Part shown: in pieces, positions 54,345 through 63,456 of the stretch
How the letters are laid out: each line of letters begins with the position of its first letter
Position numbering within the stretch: the stretch's first letter is position 1
Assembly: GCF_024753245.1 (NCBI RefSeq)
Contig: NZ_JANUGX010000032.1
Coordinates: 1 to 64,000, forward strand
Direction: 5' to 3'
From: Massilia norwichensis
Lineage (GTDB): Bacteria; Pseudomonadota; Gammaproteobacteria; Burkholderiales; Burkholderiaceae_D
Length of the DNA: 64,000 nucleotides
The notes under the pieces: model-generated
What the model was told of the DNA's origin: nothing
Database searches by the model: none
What the model saw: the letters and a program-made list of their open reading frames with translations, nothing else
Program-made: the position numbers and the translations under genes

Positions 54345-56603
54345 TCACGCAGCGCGCGTCAGCGCATCCTCACTTAACCATTCCAGCAAAGCCTCCGGCG
54401 CCAGCGGCCGCGAGAACAGGAAGCCCTGCGCCAGCGGGCAGCCGAGCGCCTGCAGGATCTGCGCCTGGCGCTCGTCTTCCACACCTTCGGCGATGATCGA
54501 CAGGCCGAGGTTGCGCCCCAGTTCGATCACCATTTCCGCGATGCTGCTGCCGCGCGCCGAGCCCGTGATCTCGGTGACGAAGGCGCGGTCGATCTTCAGA
54601 CGGTCGACCTGCAGGCGCTGCAGGTAGGACAGCGAGGAGAAGCCGGTGCCGAAGTCGTCGATCGCGATCGACACGCCGGTGCGCTTGATCGAGGCCAGGC
54701 GCTCGATCAGCAGGTCCGGCTCTTCCATCGCCATCGATTCCGTGATCTCGAGCTCGACCCGCTCCGGCGGCGCACCGGTATCGAGCAGCGCCTTGCGCAG
54801 CATGTCGAGGAAGCCCGGATGGCGGAACTGCACCTGGGAGACGTTGATCGACATCGTGAAGTCCAGGTAGCCGGCCGCGCGCAGGCGCATCAGTTCGGCG
54901 CAGGCCTGGCGCAGCACCCAGGCGCCGATCTCGACGATCAGGCCGGACGATTCGGCGATCGGGATGAAGCGGTCCGGCGGGACCAGGCGCCCGTCCTCGG
55001 TGCGCCAGCGCAGCAGGGCTTCGGCACCGAAGGGGCGGTGCGCCGCCAGCTCGACCTGGGGCTGGTAGGCCAGGAACAGTTCGCCGCGCGCGAAGCCGCT
55101 GCGCAGCGCGTGCATCAGGCGTACGCGTTCGCGGATTTCGACGCCCATCCCGCGCGAGAAATAGAAGTGGCCGCCGCGCTGCCGGCTCTTGGCGCGCTTG
55201 AGGGCGATGTCGGCGTCCTTCAGCGCGTCGGCGCCGCTGCCGTCGTGCTCCAGCAGGCGCACCAGGCCGAGGGTGCTCGTTACCTGCAGGTCCTGGCCGT
55301 CGATCGAGAACGGCGCCGCGAACAGGGCGCGGATCGCTTCCGGATCGACCTGGCCCGCATCGCCCAGCACACAGAAGATGTCGCTGCCGATGCGCGCCAG
55401 CTGCAGTGCCGGATGGAGCTCGGCGCGCAGGCGCCGCGTCACCGCCAGCAGCAGGGCATCGCCGAACTGGTGGCCGAGGGCGTCGTTGATCTCGGCGAAG
55501 TGGTCGAGGTCGGCCAGGCACAGCACCACGTCGCGGCGCAGGTCGCCCTCGGCCAGCCGGGCATCGATCAGCTCGACCAGGCGGGTGCGGTTGGGCAGGC
55601 CGGTCAGCGGATCGTAGAAGGCGGCGTGCTGCAGATCGGTCAGCAGGGCGAGATTGTCGAGGCCGACCGCGATGTTCGAGGCGAACAGTTCGAGCAGGCC
55701 GCGCCGCACCGGGTCGAGCGGCCGCGCAAGTTCGATCCAGGCGCTGAAATCGCAGTGCGACTTGCCGGCAAAGTACAGCGTCAGGTGACGCTCGTCGAAC
55801 ACGTGGCATTGCTGTTCCAGGCAGCGCCGGATCGCGGCGGCGGGGCCGGCGTCGCTGGCGGCCAGCATGCCGTTCGAGGCCAGCGCCGCCCAGTTGCCGG
55901 TCGCCGCCAGCACATCCCAGCCGGGGGCCTGGGCGCCGGCCGCGCACGAGCACATCAGGCCGGACACCGGCTGGTCGATCAGGCGCGCAGCCTCGCGCAG
56001 GATGCCTTCGGCCATCGCGCCGATCGAGCGCAGGGTCATCAGTTCGGTATTGGCGCGCACCACCTCGGCCAGGCCGCGGCGGCTGGCCTCGAGTGCGCGG
56101 ATCTGTTCGTAGGCGCGGATCGCCGAAGCCACCGTGGTGTACAGCTTGGTGCGCGTGAGTTCGGACTTGGTGCGGTAATCGTTGATGTCGTAGCCGCGGA
56201 TCGCGTCCACCTCCGGCGCATAGCCGGGCTGGCCGGTGCGCAGGATGATGCGCAGATCCTGCCGGCCCAGGGTTTCGCGGATGTGGCGCACCAGGTGCAG
56301 GCCGGCGTCCGCTTCTTCCATCACGACGTCGAGCAGGACCACCGCGATGTCGTCTTCGCGGTCCAGCAGCGCCCTGGCCTCGGCGGCCGAGTAGGCATGC
56401 AGGAAGGCCAGCGCGCGGCCGTGGACTTCGAGGCTGCCGAGCGCGAAGGTGGTAGTCGAGTGGACGTCGGCGTCGTCGTCGACGATCAGCACCCGCCAGG
56501 CGTCGCCGGCGTGCCCGGTAGCGCCGCCGGCGGCGCCGGACAGACCCGGCGCTTCGTCGGCGAAGACCAGTTCATCATCCTGCGCTGGGGGCGGTGCGGG
56601 CAT
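54345..56603 (-). CDS. Response regulator with DUF3369, degenerate GGDEF and EAL domains (752 aa)
   Basis: Domains in order: a receiver domain (about 33-160; VLIVDDDADVHSTTTFALG with the acidic pocket and LLDVVMEEADAGL with the phospho-acceptor Asp), DUF3369 (about 170-310), GGDEF (about 325-490) and EAL (about 500-745). The GGDEF site reads RIGSDIF, so cyclase activity is unlikely. The EAL site is intact (GAEALLRW, NVSQVQF, ELEITES, DDFGTGFSSLSYL, EGVED), so it should degrade c-di-GMP under control of a histidine kinase not encoded nearby. Confidence 0.9.
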   Translation of the reverse strand: MPAPPPAQDDELVFADEAPGLSGAAGGATGHAGDAWRVLIVDDDADVHSTTTFALGSLEVHGRALAFLHAYSAAEARALLDREDDIAVVLLDVVMEEADAGLHLVRHIRETLGRQDLRIILRTGQPGYAPEVDAIRGYDINDYRTKSELTRTKLYTTVASAIRAYEQIRALEASRRGLAEVVRANTELMTLRSIGAMAEGILREAARLIDQPVSGLMCSCAAGAQAPGWDVLAATGNWAALASNGMLAASDAGPAAAIRRCLEQQCHVFDERHLTLYFAGKSHCDFSAWIELARPLDPVRRGLLELFASNIAVGLDNLALLTDLQHAAFYDPLTGLPNRTRLVELIDARLAEGDLRRDVVLCLADLDHFAEINDALGHQFGDALLLAVTRRLRAELHPALQLARIGSDIFCVLGDAGQVDPEAIRALFAAPFSIDGQDLQVTSTLGLVRLLEHDGSGADALKDADIALKRAKSRQRGGHFYFSRGMGVEIRERVRLMHALRSGFARGELFLAYQPQVELAAHRPFGAEALLRWRTEDGRLVPPDRFIPIAESSGLIVEIGAWVLRQACAELMRLRAAGYLDFTMSINVSQVQFRHPGFLDMLRKALLDTGAPPERVELEITESMAMEEPDLLIERLASIKRTGVSIAIDDFGTGFSSLSYLQRLQVDRLKIDRAFVTEITGSARGSSIAEMVIELGRNLGLSIIAEGVEDERQAQILQALGCPLAQGFLFSRPLAPEALLEWLSEDALTRAA

Positions 56604-56779
56604 TGCTGCTTCTCCGGTTTGACTTGGATCAATTGGGTTCAGTATATCTGAACGCCGGCACCGTATGGAAAAAAATTCCTTTCGGCAACATTCGCAGGCT
56701 GGTTCCCGAAGCGCCGGCCACCACGGTGGGCGCGCTGCTGGTAGAATCGATCATTCCGTTTACTCAATATTGCGCATCC

Positions 56780-57871
56780 ATGTCCGGCAACACATTTGGG
56801 AAGCTGTTTTCCGTCACCACTTTCGGCGAGTCGCACGGCCCGGCCATCGGCTGCGTCATCGACGGCTGCCCGCCGGGAATCGCCTTGTCCGAAGCCGACA
56901 TCCAGCCCGAGCTGGACCGCCGCAAGCCGGGCACCTCGCGCCACGTGACCCAGCGCCAGGAGGCGGACCGGGTGCAGATCCTGTCCGGCGTGTACGAAGG
57001 CGTCACGACCGGCACCCCGATCGCGCTCCTGATCCCGAACGAAGACCAGCGCAGCAAGGATTACGGCAACATCGCCGAGACCTTCCGTCCGGGCCATGCC
57101 GACTACACCTACTGGCACAAGTACGGCGTGCGCGACCCGCGCGGCGGCGGCCGTTCTTCCGCGCGCCTGACCGCGCCGGTGGTCGGTGCCGGCGCCATCG
57201 CCAAGAAATGGCTGCGCGAGCACTACGGCACCGAATTCATGGGCTGCATGCGCCAGCTGGGCGACATCGAAGTGCCCTTCGAATCATGGGAACACGTGCA
57301 CGCGAATCCCTTCTTCGCGGCGACCGCCGATGCGGCCCTGATCGCGCGCATGGAAGCGGCGATGGACGAGCTGCGCCGGGCCGGCGATTCGATCGGCGCG
57401 CGCATCGACGTGGTGGCGAAGAACGTCCCGGTCGGCCTCGGCCAGCCGCTGTACGACAAGCTCGACGCCGACATCGCCTACGCGATGATGGGCATTAACG
57501 CGGTGAAGGGCGTGGAAATCGGCGCCGGCTTCCACTCGGTGGTGCAGAAGGGCTCCGAGCACGGCGACGAGCTGACCCCCGAAGGCTTTGTCGGCAACAA
57601 CGCCGGCGGCGTGCTGGGCGGGATCTCGACCGGCCAGGACATCACGGTGTCGATCGCGATCAAGCCGACCTCGTCGATCCGCACGCCGCGCCGTTCGATC
57701 GACAAGGATGGCCAGCCGGCCACGGTCGAAACCTTCGGCCGCCACGATCCCTGCGTCGGCATCCGCGCCACGCCGATCGCCGAGGCCATGCTGGCGCTGG
57801 TGCTGATGGACCATGCGCTGATGCACAGGGCGCAGTGCGGGGACGTGCGGGTCCATACGCCGAAAATCTGA
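56780..57871 (+). CDS. aroC: Chorismate synthase (363 aa)
   Basis: Last step of the shikimate pathway: 5-enolpyruvylshikimate-3-phosphate to chorismate with reduced FMN. The three signatures are present: GESHGPAIGCVIDG, GRSSARLTAPVVGAGAIAKK and the C-terminal RHDPCVGIRATPIAEAM. MSGNTFGKLFSVTTFGESHG at 56,780 is the universal start, and the longer upstream open frame is not part of the protein. Stand-alone core gene. Confidence 0.96.
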   Translation: MSGNTFGKLFSVTTFGESHGPAIGCVIDGCPPGIALSEADIQPELDRRKPGTSRHVTQRQEADRVQILSGVYEGVTTGTPIALLIPNEDQRSKDYGNIAETFRPGHADYTYWHKYGVRDPRGGGRSSARLTAPVVGAGAIAKKWLREHYGTEFMGCMRQLGDIEVPFESWEHVHANPFFAATADAALIARMEAAMDELRRAGDSIGARIDVVAKNVPVGLGQPLYDKLDADIAYAMMGINAVKGVEIGAGFHSVVQKGSEHGDELTPEGFVGNNAGGVLGGISTGQDITVSIAIKPTSSIRTPRRSIDKDGQPATVETFGRHDPCVGIRATPIAEAMLALVLMDHALMHRAQCGDVRVHTPKI

Positions 57872-57894
57872 ACCGGCTTCCCGCAACCGCATTC

Positions 57895-57980
57895 GTCATT
57901 CCCGCGCAGGCGGGAATCCGAGCTTGCAGGCGTTTCGGCGGCCCACGTAGAACTTGGGTCCCCGCCTGCGCGGGGACGAC
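57895..57980. repeat. REP-like inverted repeat pair after aroC
   Basis: GTCATTCCCGCGCAGGCGGG and its inverted relative ending CCCGCCTGCGCGGGGACGAC bracket about 35 bp. Each half folds on itself (CCCGCGCAGGCGGG). This is a widespread proteobacterial REP/BIME-type sequence. Confidence 0.75.
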
Positions 57981-58002
57981 GGTGGAATTGCGCCGCCGCG
58001 TC

Positions 58003-59508
58003 TCAGGCGCGCGGCGCCACCGCTTCGAGTTGCTGCCTGCGCTCGACCGACTTGACCACCAGCGCGCGCAGGTCGTTCAGCAGCGAGAACTCGGTCTGGT
58101 TCAGGAACACCGAGGGGAAGCGCTCGTCCCAGTCGCCGTAGATGAAGCCGACCGGCTCGCCGTGGGTGCACAGCGGGATGATGACGAAACAGCGCGCCGC
58201 GCTCAGCGTGCCTTTCCACCAGCCGGGCAGCTTGCTGGCGAATTTCGGGTCGCGCGCGTTTTCGATGAAGATCACACGGTCGCTGCCGAGCGAGGCGAAG
58301 AACACGTTCAGTTCGTAGGCGTCGTCGAACGCCAGGTTCGGCAGCAGGCCCTTGGCGCCGTCGCCGAGGCCGATCTTGGCGCTGTACTTGCCCTCGCGGC
58401 GGCTGCGCAGGAAGCCGAAGGCGCGCGTGAAGGACAGGCCGTGGTAGGCGCTCTCGATCGCCATCGACATCATCTGGCCCGGCGTGGCGCTGCCGACCAC
58501 GTCGCGCATCTCGGCGACGCCATTCTTCAGCACCTTGTTGCCGGCTTCGCGCATGCGGGAAGCAAGCGCGGCGCGGGCGCGCTTCTCGGGCGGGTTGGCC
58601 AGCGGCGCGATCGACAGGTCGGCGGCCGCTTCGACCTTGGCCTGTTCGATGGCGCCGACCAGCTTGTCCTCGGCGATGCCGAGCATCGGCGCGAAGTCGG
58701 CGGCCAGTTGCGCCACGGCTTCCACCGAACTGTCGTCACCGTGCCAGAGGGTCTCGGCGCATTGCGAGGACATGGTGCCCAGCGCGGCCAGCCAGTCTTC
58801 GTGGGCGAAGCCGTCGCCGCGCTCGCCCGGTTCGACGCGGCGCATGCCGGCGATCAGGTTGCGCGGCAGGCCCCAGTGCTCGGCGGTGGCGCGGCCGATC
58901 TGTTCGAGGGTCAGGCCGATCTGCTCGAGCGCGGCGCGGTCGATCGCACCCGCCTCGCGGCCTTCGCCGGCGGTCTGCTGCAGCACCGACCAGCGTTCCG
59001 GCAGGTAGAAGGTGACCATCATCCGGCCCAGCGAATGCAGGATCGAGCAGACCACCGCTTCCTCTGGATCGCGGACGTCGGCCTTGCTTGCGACCTGCTG
59101 CGCCACCATCCCGGCCAGCACCGCCTTTTCCATCTCGATGTGGGCTTGCAGCGAGTCCGGCGTGGACTTGCTCAGTTCTTCGATCAGCTTCAGGCCCAGG
59201 GCCAGGTGGCCGATCGCCTCGGTGCCCAGCACCAGCACGGCCTTCGACACGGTGTTGATGCGCTGGCCGAAGGCCGAGTACATGCCGCTGTTCGCCAGGC
59301 GCAGCACCTTCTGGGTCAGGACCGGGTCGGACAGCACCGTCTGCGTCATGGAGAAGTCGCGCTCGTCCTCGCCGCGCATCGAGGCCAGGATGGCATTGAT
59401 GGCGCGCGTGAAGCCGGGCATGTCGCCGCGGCGGCGGATGCGCTCCCACAGCAGGGCGAGGGTGGCGTCGGCCTTCGGCGAGCGCTCGATGTGGATGGTC
59501 TGGTTCAT
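58003..59508 (-). CDS. HDOD-domain signalling protein with C-terminal GAF-like domain (501 aa)
   Basis: An N-terminal HDOD domain (about 25-215; DMPGFTRAINAILASMR, SDPVLTQKVLRLANSGMYS, VLGTEAIGHLALGLKLI) is followed by a linker and a C-terminal GAF-like domain (about 330-480; YELNVFFASLGSDRVIFIENAR, IPLCTHGEPVGFIYGDW). HDOD lacks the metal-binding HD pair of true phosphodiesterases and usually acts as a scaffold in signalling. Its start overlaps the GGDEF-EAL gene by ATGA, so the two probably work together. Confidence 0.88.
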   Translation of the reverse strand: MNQTIHIERSPKADATLALLWERIRRRGDMPGFTRAINAILASMRGEDERDFSMTQTVLSDPVLTQKVLRLANSGMYSAFGQRINTVSKAVLVLGTEAIGHLALGLKLIEELSKSTPDSLQAHIEMEKAVLAGMVAQQVASKADVRDPEEAVVCSILHSLGRMMVTFYLPERWSVLQQTAGEGREAGAIDRAALEQIGLTLEQIGRATAEHWGLPRNLIAGMRRVEPGERGDGFAHEDWLAALGTMSSQCAETLWHGDDSSVEAVAQLAADFAPMLGIAEDKLVGAIEQAKVEAAADLSIAPLANPPEKRARAALASRMREAGNKVLKNGVAEMRDVVGSATPGQMMSMAIESAYHGLSFTRAFGFLRSRREGKYSAKIGLGDGAKGLLPNLAFDDAYELNVFFASLGSDRVIFIENARDPKFASKLPGWWKGTLSAARCFVIIPLCTHGEPVGFIYGDWDERFPSVFLNQTEFSLLNDLRALVVKSVERRQQLEAVAPRA

Positions 59509-61307
59509 GGTGTGCCCGCCCGCGGATCGATCGGCAGCAGTTCGGTGTACAAGTCTTCTTTCAAGGCCGCCAGCGCGACATGCGCCGACATCGGCTTGCC
59601 GGTCAGGTAGCCCTGCACGTAGTCGCAGCCGCGCGTTTCGACGTAATCAAGTTGTTCTTCGGTCTCGACACCCTCGGCCACCACCGACAGGTTCAGGTGC
59701 TTGGCGATGTCGAGCACGGCGTTGCAGATCGCGGCATCCTTGCTGGATTCCGGCAGGTCCTTGATGAAGGCGCGGTCGATCTTCAGCACCGAGATCGGGA
59801 AGCGCTTCAGGTAGGCGAGCGAGGAGTAGCCGGTGCCGAAATCGTCGATCGCGATGCGGGCGCGGCGCTCGGCCATCTTGCCGAGGATGCTCTCGGCATG
59901 CGCCGGGTCGACCATCAGCGTGCCTTCGGTGATCTCGAGCACCAGCTTGTCGCCGGGAGTGCCGGAAAAGGCGAGGGCGTCGTCCAGCACCGACAGGAAG
60001 CGGTCGTTGCGGAACTGGCGCGGGCTGATGTTCACCGAGATGTAGAGGTCGCGCCGGGCGACTTCCTCGAACTGGCGCAGCTGCACCAGCGCCGACTTCA
60101 GCGCCCAGGCGCCCAGCATGTTGATCAGGCCATTCGTCTCGGCGATCGGGATGAAGCGCACCGGCGGCACCATGCCCAGGGTCGGGTGCTTCCAGCGCAT
60201 CAGGGTCTCGAAACCTTCGATGCGGCGGGTGCGGCTGCTGACGATGGGCTGGTAGTAAAGCAGGAACTCGCCCTCGCGCACCGCCTGGAACATCGCGGCC
60301 TCGAGCGAGATGTCGTGCTGGGGCGAGCCGGCCGGGTCGCCCGGCTGGCGCTGTCTGTGCGGCACGGTGCGGGCGCCGCCGGTTTCCTTGGCGCGGCCCA
60401 TCGCGCTGTCGGCCAGCGCCAGCAGGCGCACCTCGTCCTCCGCGTGCTCCGGGTAGACCGATACGCCGATCGAGGCGCTCAGGTAGACGGTGTGCTTGTC
60501 GATTTCGAACGGCGATTGCAGCGCGGCCAGCAGGCGCCCGGTGACCAGCTTGATCTGGGCGTCGTTGAAGGTGCCCGGCAGGACCGCGACGAATTCGTCG
60601 CCGCCGACGCGCGCCAGGGTATCGCTGTCGCGCAGGGTCTTGCGCAGGCGGCCGGCGGCCATGCGCAGCACGGCGTCACCAACCGGGTGGCCGAGGCCAT
60701 CGTTGACCTTCTTGAAGCCGTCCAGGCCGATGGTGGCGACCGAGAAGCCCTGGCCGGAGCGGCGCGCATTCGCGATCACCATGCGGATGCGGTCGGACAG
60801 CAGCAGGCGGTTCGGCAGTTCGGTGAGCGCGTCGTGGGTCGCCATGTGGCGCAGGCGCTGCTCGGTGGCGCGCTGGGTCGACATGTCACGGCCGACGACC
60901 AGCAGTTCCGGACCGCCGTCGAGCAGGCTGATGCGCAGCTCGAACCAGGTTTCCTTGTCGCCTATGCCGCCTACGCGCATGTCGCCCGCTTGCATGTCGC
61001 CGCCACGCAAGCGCGCCTCCACGAGCACCGGTTCGGCGCGCGCGGTGGCATCGACGATGGCATTGCGCAGCGCCGGCTGGTCGACGTCGATGGCGAGGGT
61101 GGACAGGGCGCAGCCGCGCAGATCGCTGCGGATGTCGGCGGTGCTGCCGAGCAGGCGCGCGGCACGTTTGCTGGCCTGGCGGATCAGGCCGGAGGGGTCG
61201 ATCCGGAACGCGATATCGCCCGCCGCTTCCATGAGCGCATCCAGCCCGTGGGCCGGCGGCACATGGCGCGGATCCTCGTTCGCTGCTGCTGGTGAACTGG
61301 GGCGCAT
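59505..61307 (-). CDS. PAS-GGDEF-EAL c-di-GMP enzyme (about 600 aa)
   Basis: A PAS-like sensor domain (about 20-155), then GGDEF (about 165-325) and EAL (about 345-590). The cyclase site is canonical (RVGGDEF) with an I-site RDSD five residues before it. The EAL motif reads EGFETLMRW (ETL in place of EAL), keeping the essential Glu, and other phosphodiesterase positions are kept (NISPRQF, LEITEGTL, DDFGTGYSSLAYL, EGVET). It could be bifunctional. The ATG at 61,307 is preferred over a GTG at 61,364. No signal peptide or TM is seen. Confidence 0.9.
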   Translation of the reverse strand: MRPSSPAAANEDPRHVPPAHGLDALMEAAGDIAFRIDPSGLIRQASKRAARLLGSTADIRSDLRGCALSTLAIDVDQPALRNAIVDATARAEPVLVEARLRGGDMQAGDMRVGGIGDKETWFELRISLLDGGPELLVVGRDMSTQRATEQRLRHMATHDALTELPNRLLLSDRIRMVIANARRSGQGFSVATIGLDGFKKVNDGLGHPVGDAVLRMAAGRLRKTLRDSDTLARVGGDEFVAVLPGTFNDAQIKLVTGRLLAALQSPFEIDKHTVYLSASIGVSVYPEHAEDEVRLLALADSAMGRAKETGGARTVPHRQRQPGDPAGSPQHDISLEAAMFQAVREGEFLLYYQPIVSSRTRRIEGFETLMRWKHPTLGMVPPVRFIPIAETNGLINMLGAWALKSALVQLRQFEEVARRDLYISVNISPRQFRNDRFLSVLDDALAFSGTPGDKLVLEITEGTLMVDPAHAESILGKMAERRARIAIDDFGTGYSSLAYLKRFPISVLKIDRAFIKDLPESSKDAAICNAVLDIAKHLNLSVVAEGVETEEQLDYVETRGCDYVQGYLTGKPMSAHVALAALKEDLYTELLPIDPRAGTP

Positions 61308-61654
61308 TATTAGAGTCGTTGCTTTCTTATCTTGGCCGGAACCCAGGGTTCCGGCGAACCGCACGAGTGTACCAAATCAACAAGCAATGTATCACTGAAA
61401 GATTCTTGAAAGCATTAAAAAACACAATTCCGCCTGTTGTTTAGGTGGTTTTTGATGCTTCACAGAGCTTGTATAGGACAGGTCGTGCTTGCCCGGCAAA
61501 AGGCTTTAGGCTAGCCTTGTTGCCTTGCCGATAATATCAGCCGGCGCCGAGCCGGTGCATTGTCGCCGATATAGTGCATTTAGGAAACGTTGCTGTCGGT
61601 GGGATGATGCTTATGTGCAACAACGCTTCGCAACATATAAAAGGAGACGCGGCC

Positions 61655-63370
61655 ATGAACCGATTCGATACGCACGAGGTATTCAACCAGGCGCCGCCCT
61701 TTGGCGACCTCAACCTGTTCCGCTGCGATCCGGCGCTGCGCGAGGGGCTGGCGCGCGAAGGCGCGGGCTGGTACGCCGACACCCTGGACGCGCTCGGCGC
61801 CCGTCTCGGCAGCGCAGAAACGCTCGACCTGGCAAGGCTGGCCAACGAGTTCACGCCGCGCCTGATCAACTTCGACCGCGCCGGTCAGCGTATCGACGAA
61901 GTGGAATTCCATCCGTCCTGGCATCGCCTGATGAGCATGCTGATCGAGAACGGCGCCCATTCGCTGCCGTGGGAACAGGAACCTGGCCAGGCGCGGCCCG
62001 GCGCGCAGGTGGCGCGCGCCGCCGCCTACCTGATGTTCGGCCAGGTCGAGAACGGCTCGCAATGTCCGGTCACGATGACCTACGCCTCGGTGCCGGCGCT
62101 GCGCCAGAACCCGGCGATCGCCGCGCGCTGGCTGCCGAAGATCCTGTCGCGCGAATACGATCCGCGCTCGCTGCCGGTGGAGCAGAAGCGCGGCGCTCTG
62201 GTCGGCATGGGCATGACCGAAAAGCAGGGCGGCACCGACGTGCGCGCCAACACCACGCGCGCGGCGCCGCTCGATCCGGCCCAGGCAAAGGATCGTTTCG
62301 GCGCGCAGGGCGAGGGCGCATTTGTGATTGTGGGTCACAAATGGTTCTTCTCGGCGCCGCAATGCGACGCCCACCTGGTGCTGGCGCAAACCGACAGCGA
62401 GGGCAGCGCCGGCCTCAGCTGCTTCTTCGTGCCGCGCTGGCTGCCGGACGGCAGCCGCAATGCGATCCGCGTGCAGCGCCTGAAGAACAAGCTGGGCAAC
62501 CGCTCGAACGCCTCGTCCGAGGTCGAGTTCTGCGATGCGATCGGCTGGATGGTCGGCCGGGAAGGGCGCGGCATCCCGACCATCCTCGAGATGGGCAGCC
62601 ATACCCGGCTCGACTGCGTGACCGGGACCGCCGGCATCATGCGCGCCGCGCTGTGCCATGCGCTGCACCACGCGCGCGGGCGCAGCGCCTTCGGGCGCCC
62701 CTTGGCCGAACAGCCGCTGATGCAGAACGTGCTGGCCGACCTGGCGCTGGAATCGGAAGCGGCCACCGCCTTCGCGCTGCGCCTGGCGCGCTGCTACGAC
62801 AAGCAGGACGACCCGATGGAAGTGCTGCTCGGCCGCATCCTGACCCCGGCCGGCAAATACTGGCTGTGCAAGCGCGGCCCGGCCTTCGGCGGCGAGGCGA
62901 TGGAAGTCATGGGCGGCAACGGCTATGTCGAGGACGGGCCGCTGGCGCGCCTGTACCGCGAGTTCCCGGTCAATTCGATCTGGGAGGGTTCGGGCAACGT
63001 GATGTGCCTGGACGTGCTGCGCGCTTTCGGCAAATCGCCCGAGGCGCACACGGCGCTCGCGCAGGAACTGGGCCTGGCCGCGGGACGCGACGCCCGCTAC
63101 GACGCCTGGTGCGCGCGCCTGCTGGATGAGATCGCAGGCGGGGCAAACCCGGCGGCTGTGTCGGAGTTCGGCGCGCGCCGCCTGGCCGAGCAGCTGGTGG
63201 TCGGGGTGCAGGCCGGGCTGCTGCTGCGCCATGCGCCGGCTTATGTGGCGGATGCTTTCGTCGCTTCGCGCATCGCGCGCGAGGTGGGCGGCGCCTTCGG
63301 CCGGCTGCCGGATGGGGTCGACGCGCCGGCGATTCTGGCCAGGGCGCTGGAAATTTCTTCAACAACTTGA
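61655..63370 (+). CDS. aidB: AidB-type acyl-CoA dehydrogenase family protein (571 aa)
   Basis: A large acyl-CoA dehydrogenase-fold flavoprotein of the AidB group, linked to protection from alkylating damage and sometimes to branched-chain acyl-CoA. Visible are the N-terminal EVFNQAPPFGDLNLFRCD typical of AidB, CPVTMTYASVPAL, GMGMTEKQGGTDVRANTTRA, the FAD-binding GHKWFFSAPQCDAHLVLAQT, and YREFPVNSIWEGSGNVMCLD. The ATG at 61,655 has AAGGAGACGCGGCC upstream; an earlier in-frame ATG is not preferred. Monocistronic; 290 bp of intergenic DNA on its left separates it from the divergent GGDEF-EAL gene. Confidence 0.9.
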   Translation: MNRFDTHEVFNQAPPFGDLNLFRCDPALREGLAREGAGWYADTLDALGARLGSAETLDLARLANEFTPRLINFDRAGQRIDEVEFHPSWHRLMSMLIENGAHSLPWEQEPGQARPGAQVARAAAYLMFGQVENGSQCPVTMTYASVPALRQNPAIAARWLPKILSREYDPRSLPVEQKRGALVGMGMTEKQGGTDVRANTTRAAPLDPAQAKDRFGAQGEGAFVIVGHKWFFSAPQCDAHLVLAQTDSEGSAGLSCFFVPRWLPDGSRNAIRVQRLKNKLGNRSNASSEVEFCDAIGWMVGREGRGIPTILEMGSHTRLDCVTGTAGIMRAALCHALHHARGRSAFGRPLAEQPLMQNVLADLALESEAATAFALRLARCYDKQDDPMEVLLGRILTPAGKYWLCKRGPAFGGEAMEVMGGNGYVEDGPLARLYREFPVNSIWEGSGNVMCLDVLRAFGKSPEAHTALAQELGLAAGRDARYDAWCARLLDEIAGGANPAAVSEFGARRLAEQLVVGVQAGLLLRHAPAYVADAFVASRIAREVGGAFGRLPDGVDAPAILARALEISSTT

Positions 63371-63380
63371 GGGCAAAAGC

Positions 63381-63409
63381 GGGACAAACGGGCGCGCGGC
63401 TGGGATAAT
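63381..63409 (+). promoter_or_regulatory. Probable sigma-70 promoter of upp
   Basis: GGGACA and GATAAT are separated by exactly 17 bp, 48 bp before the upp start; they match TTGACA/TATAAT at 4/6 and 5/6 positions. Confidence 0.55.
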
Positions 63410-63456
63410 GCTGGTCTTCACGCCAACACTGGCCGCAATTCCTCTTCGAGTCGACA

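Noticed and set aside
54819..56651. 610-codon open frame antisense to the receiver-EAL protein
   Set aside because: Shadow of a well-supported signalling gene.
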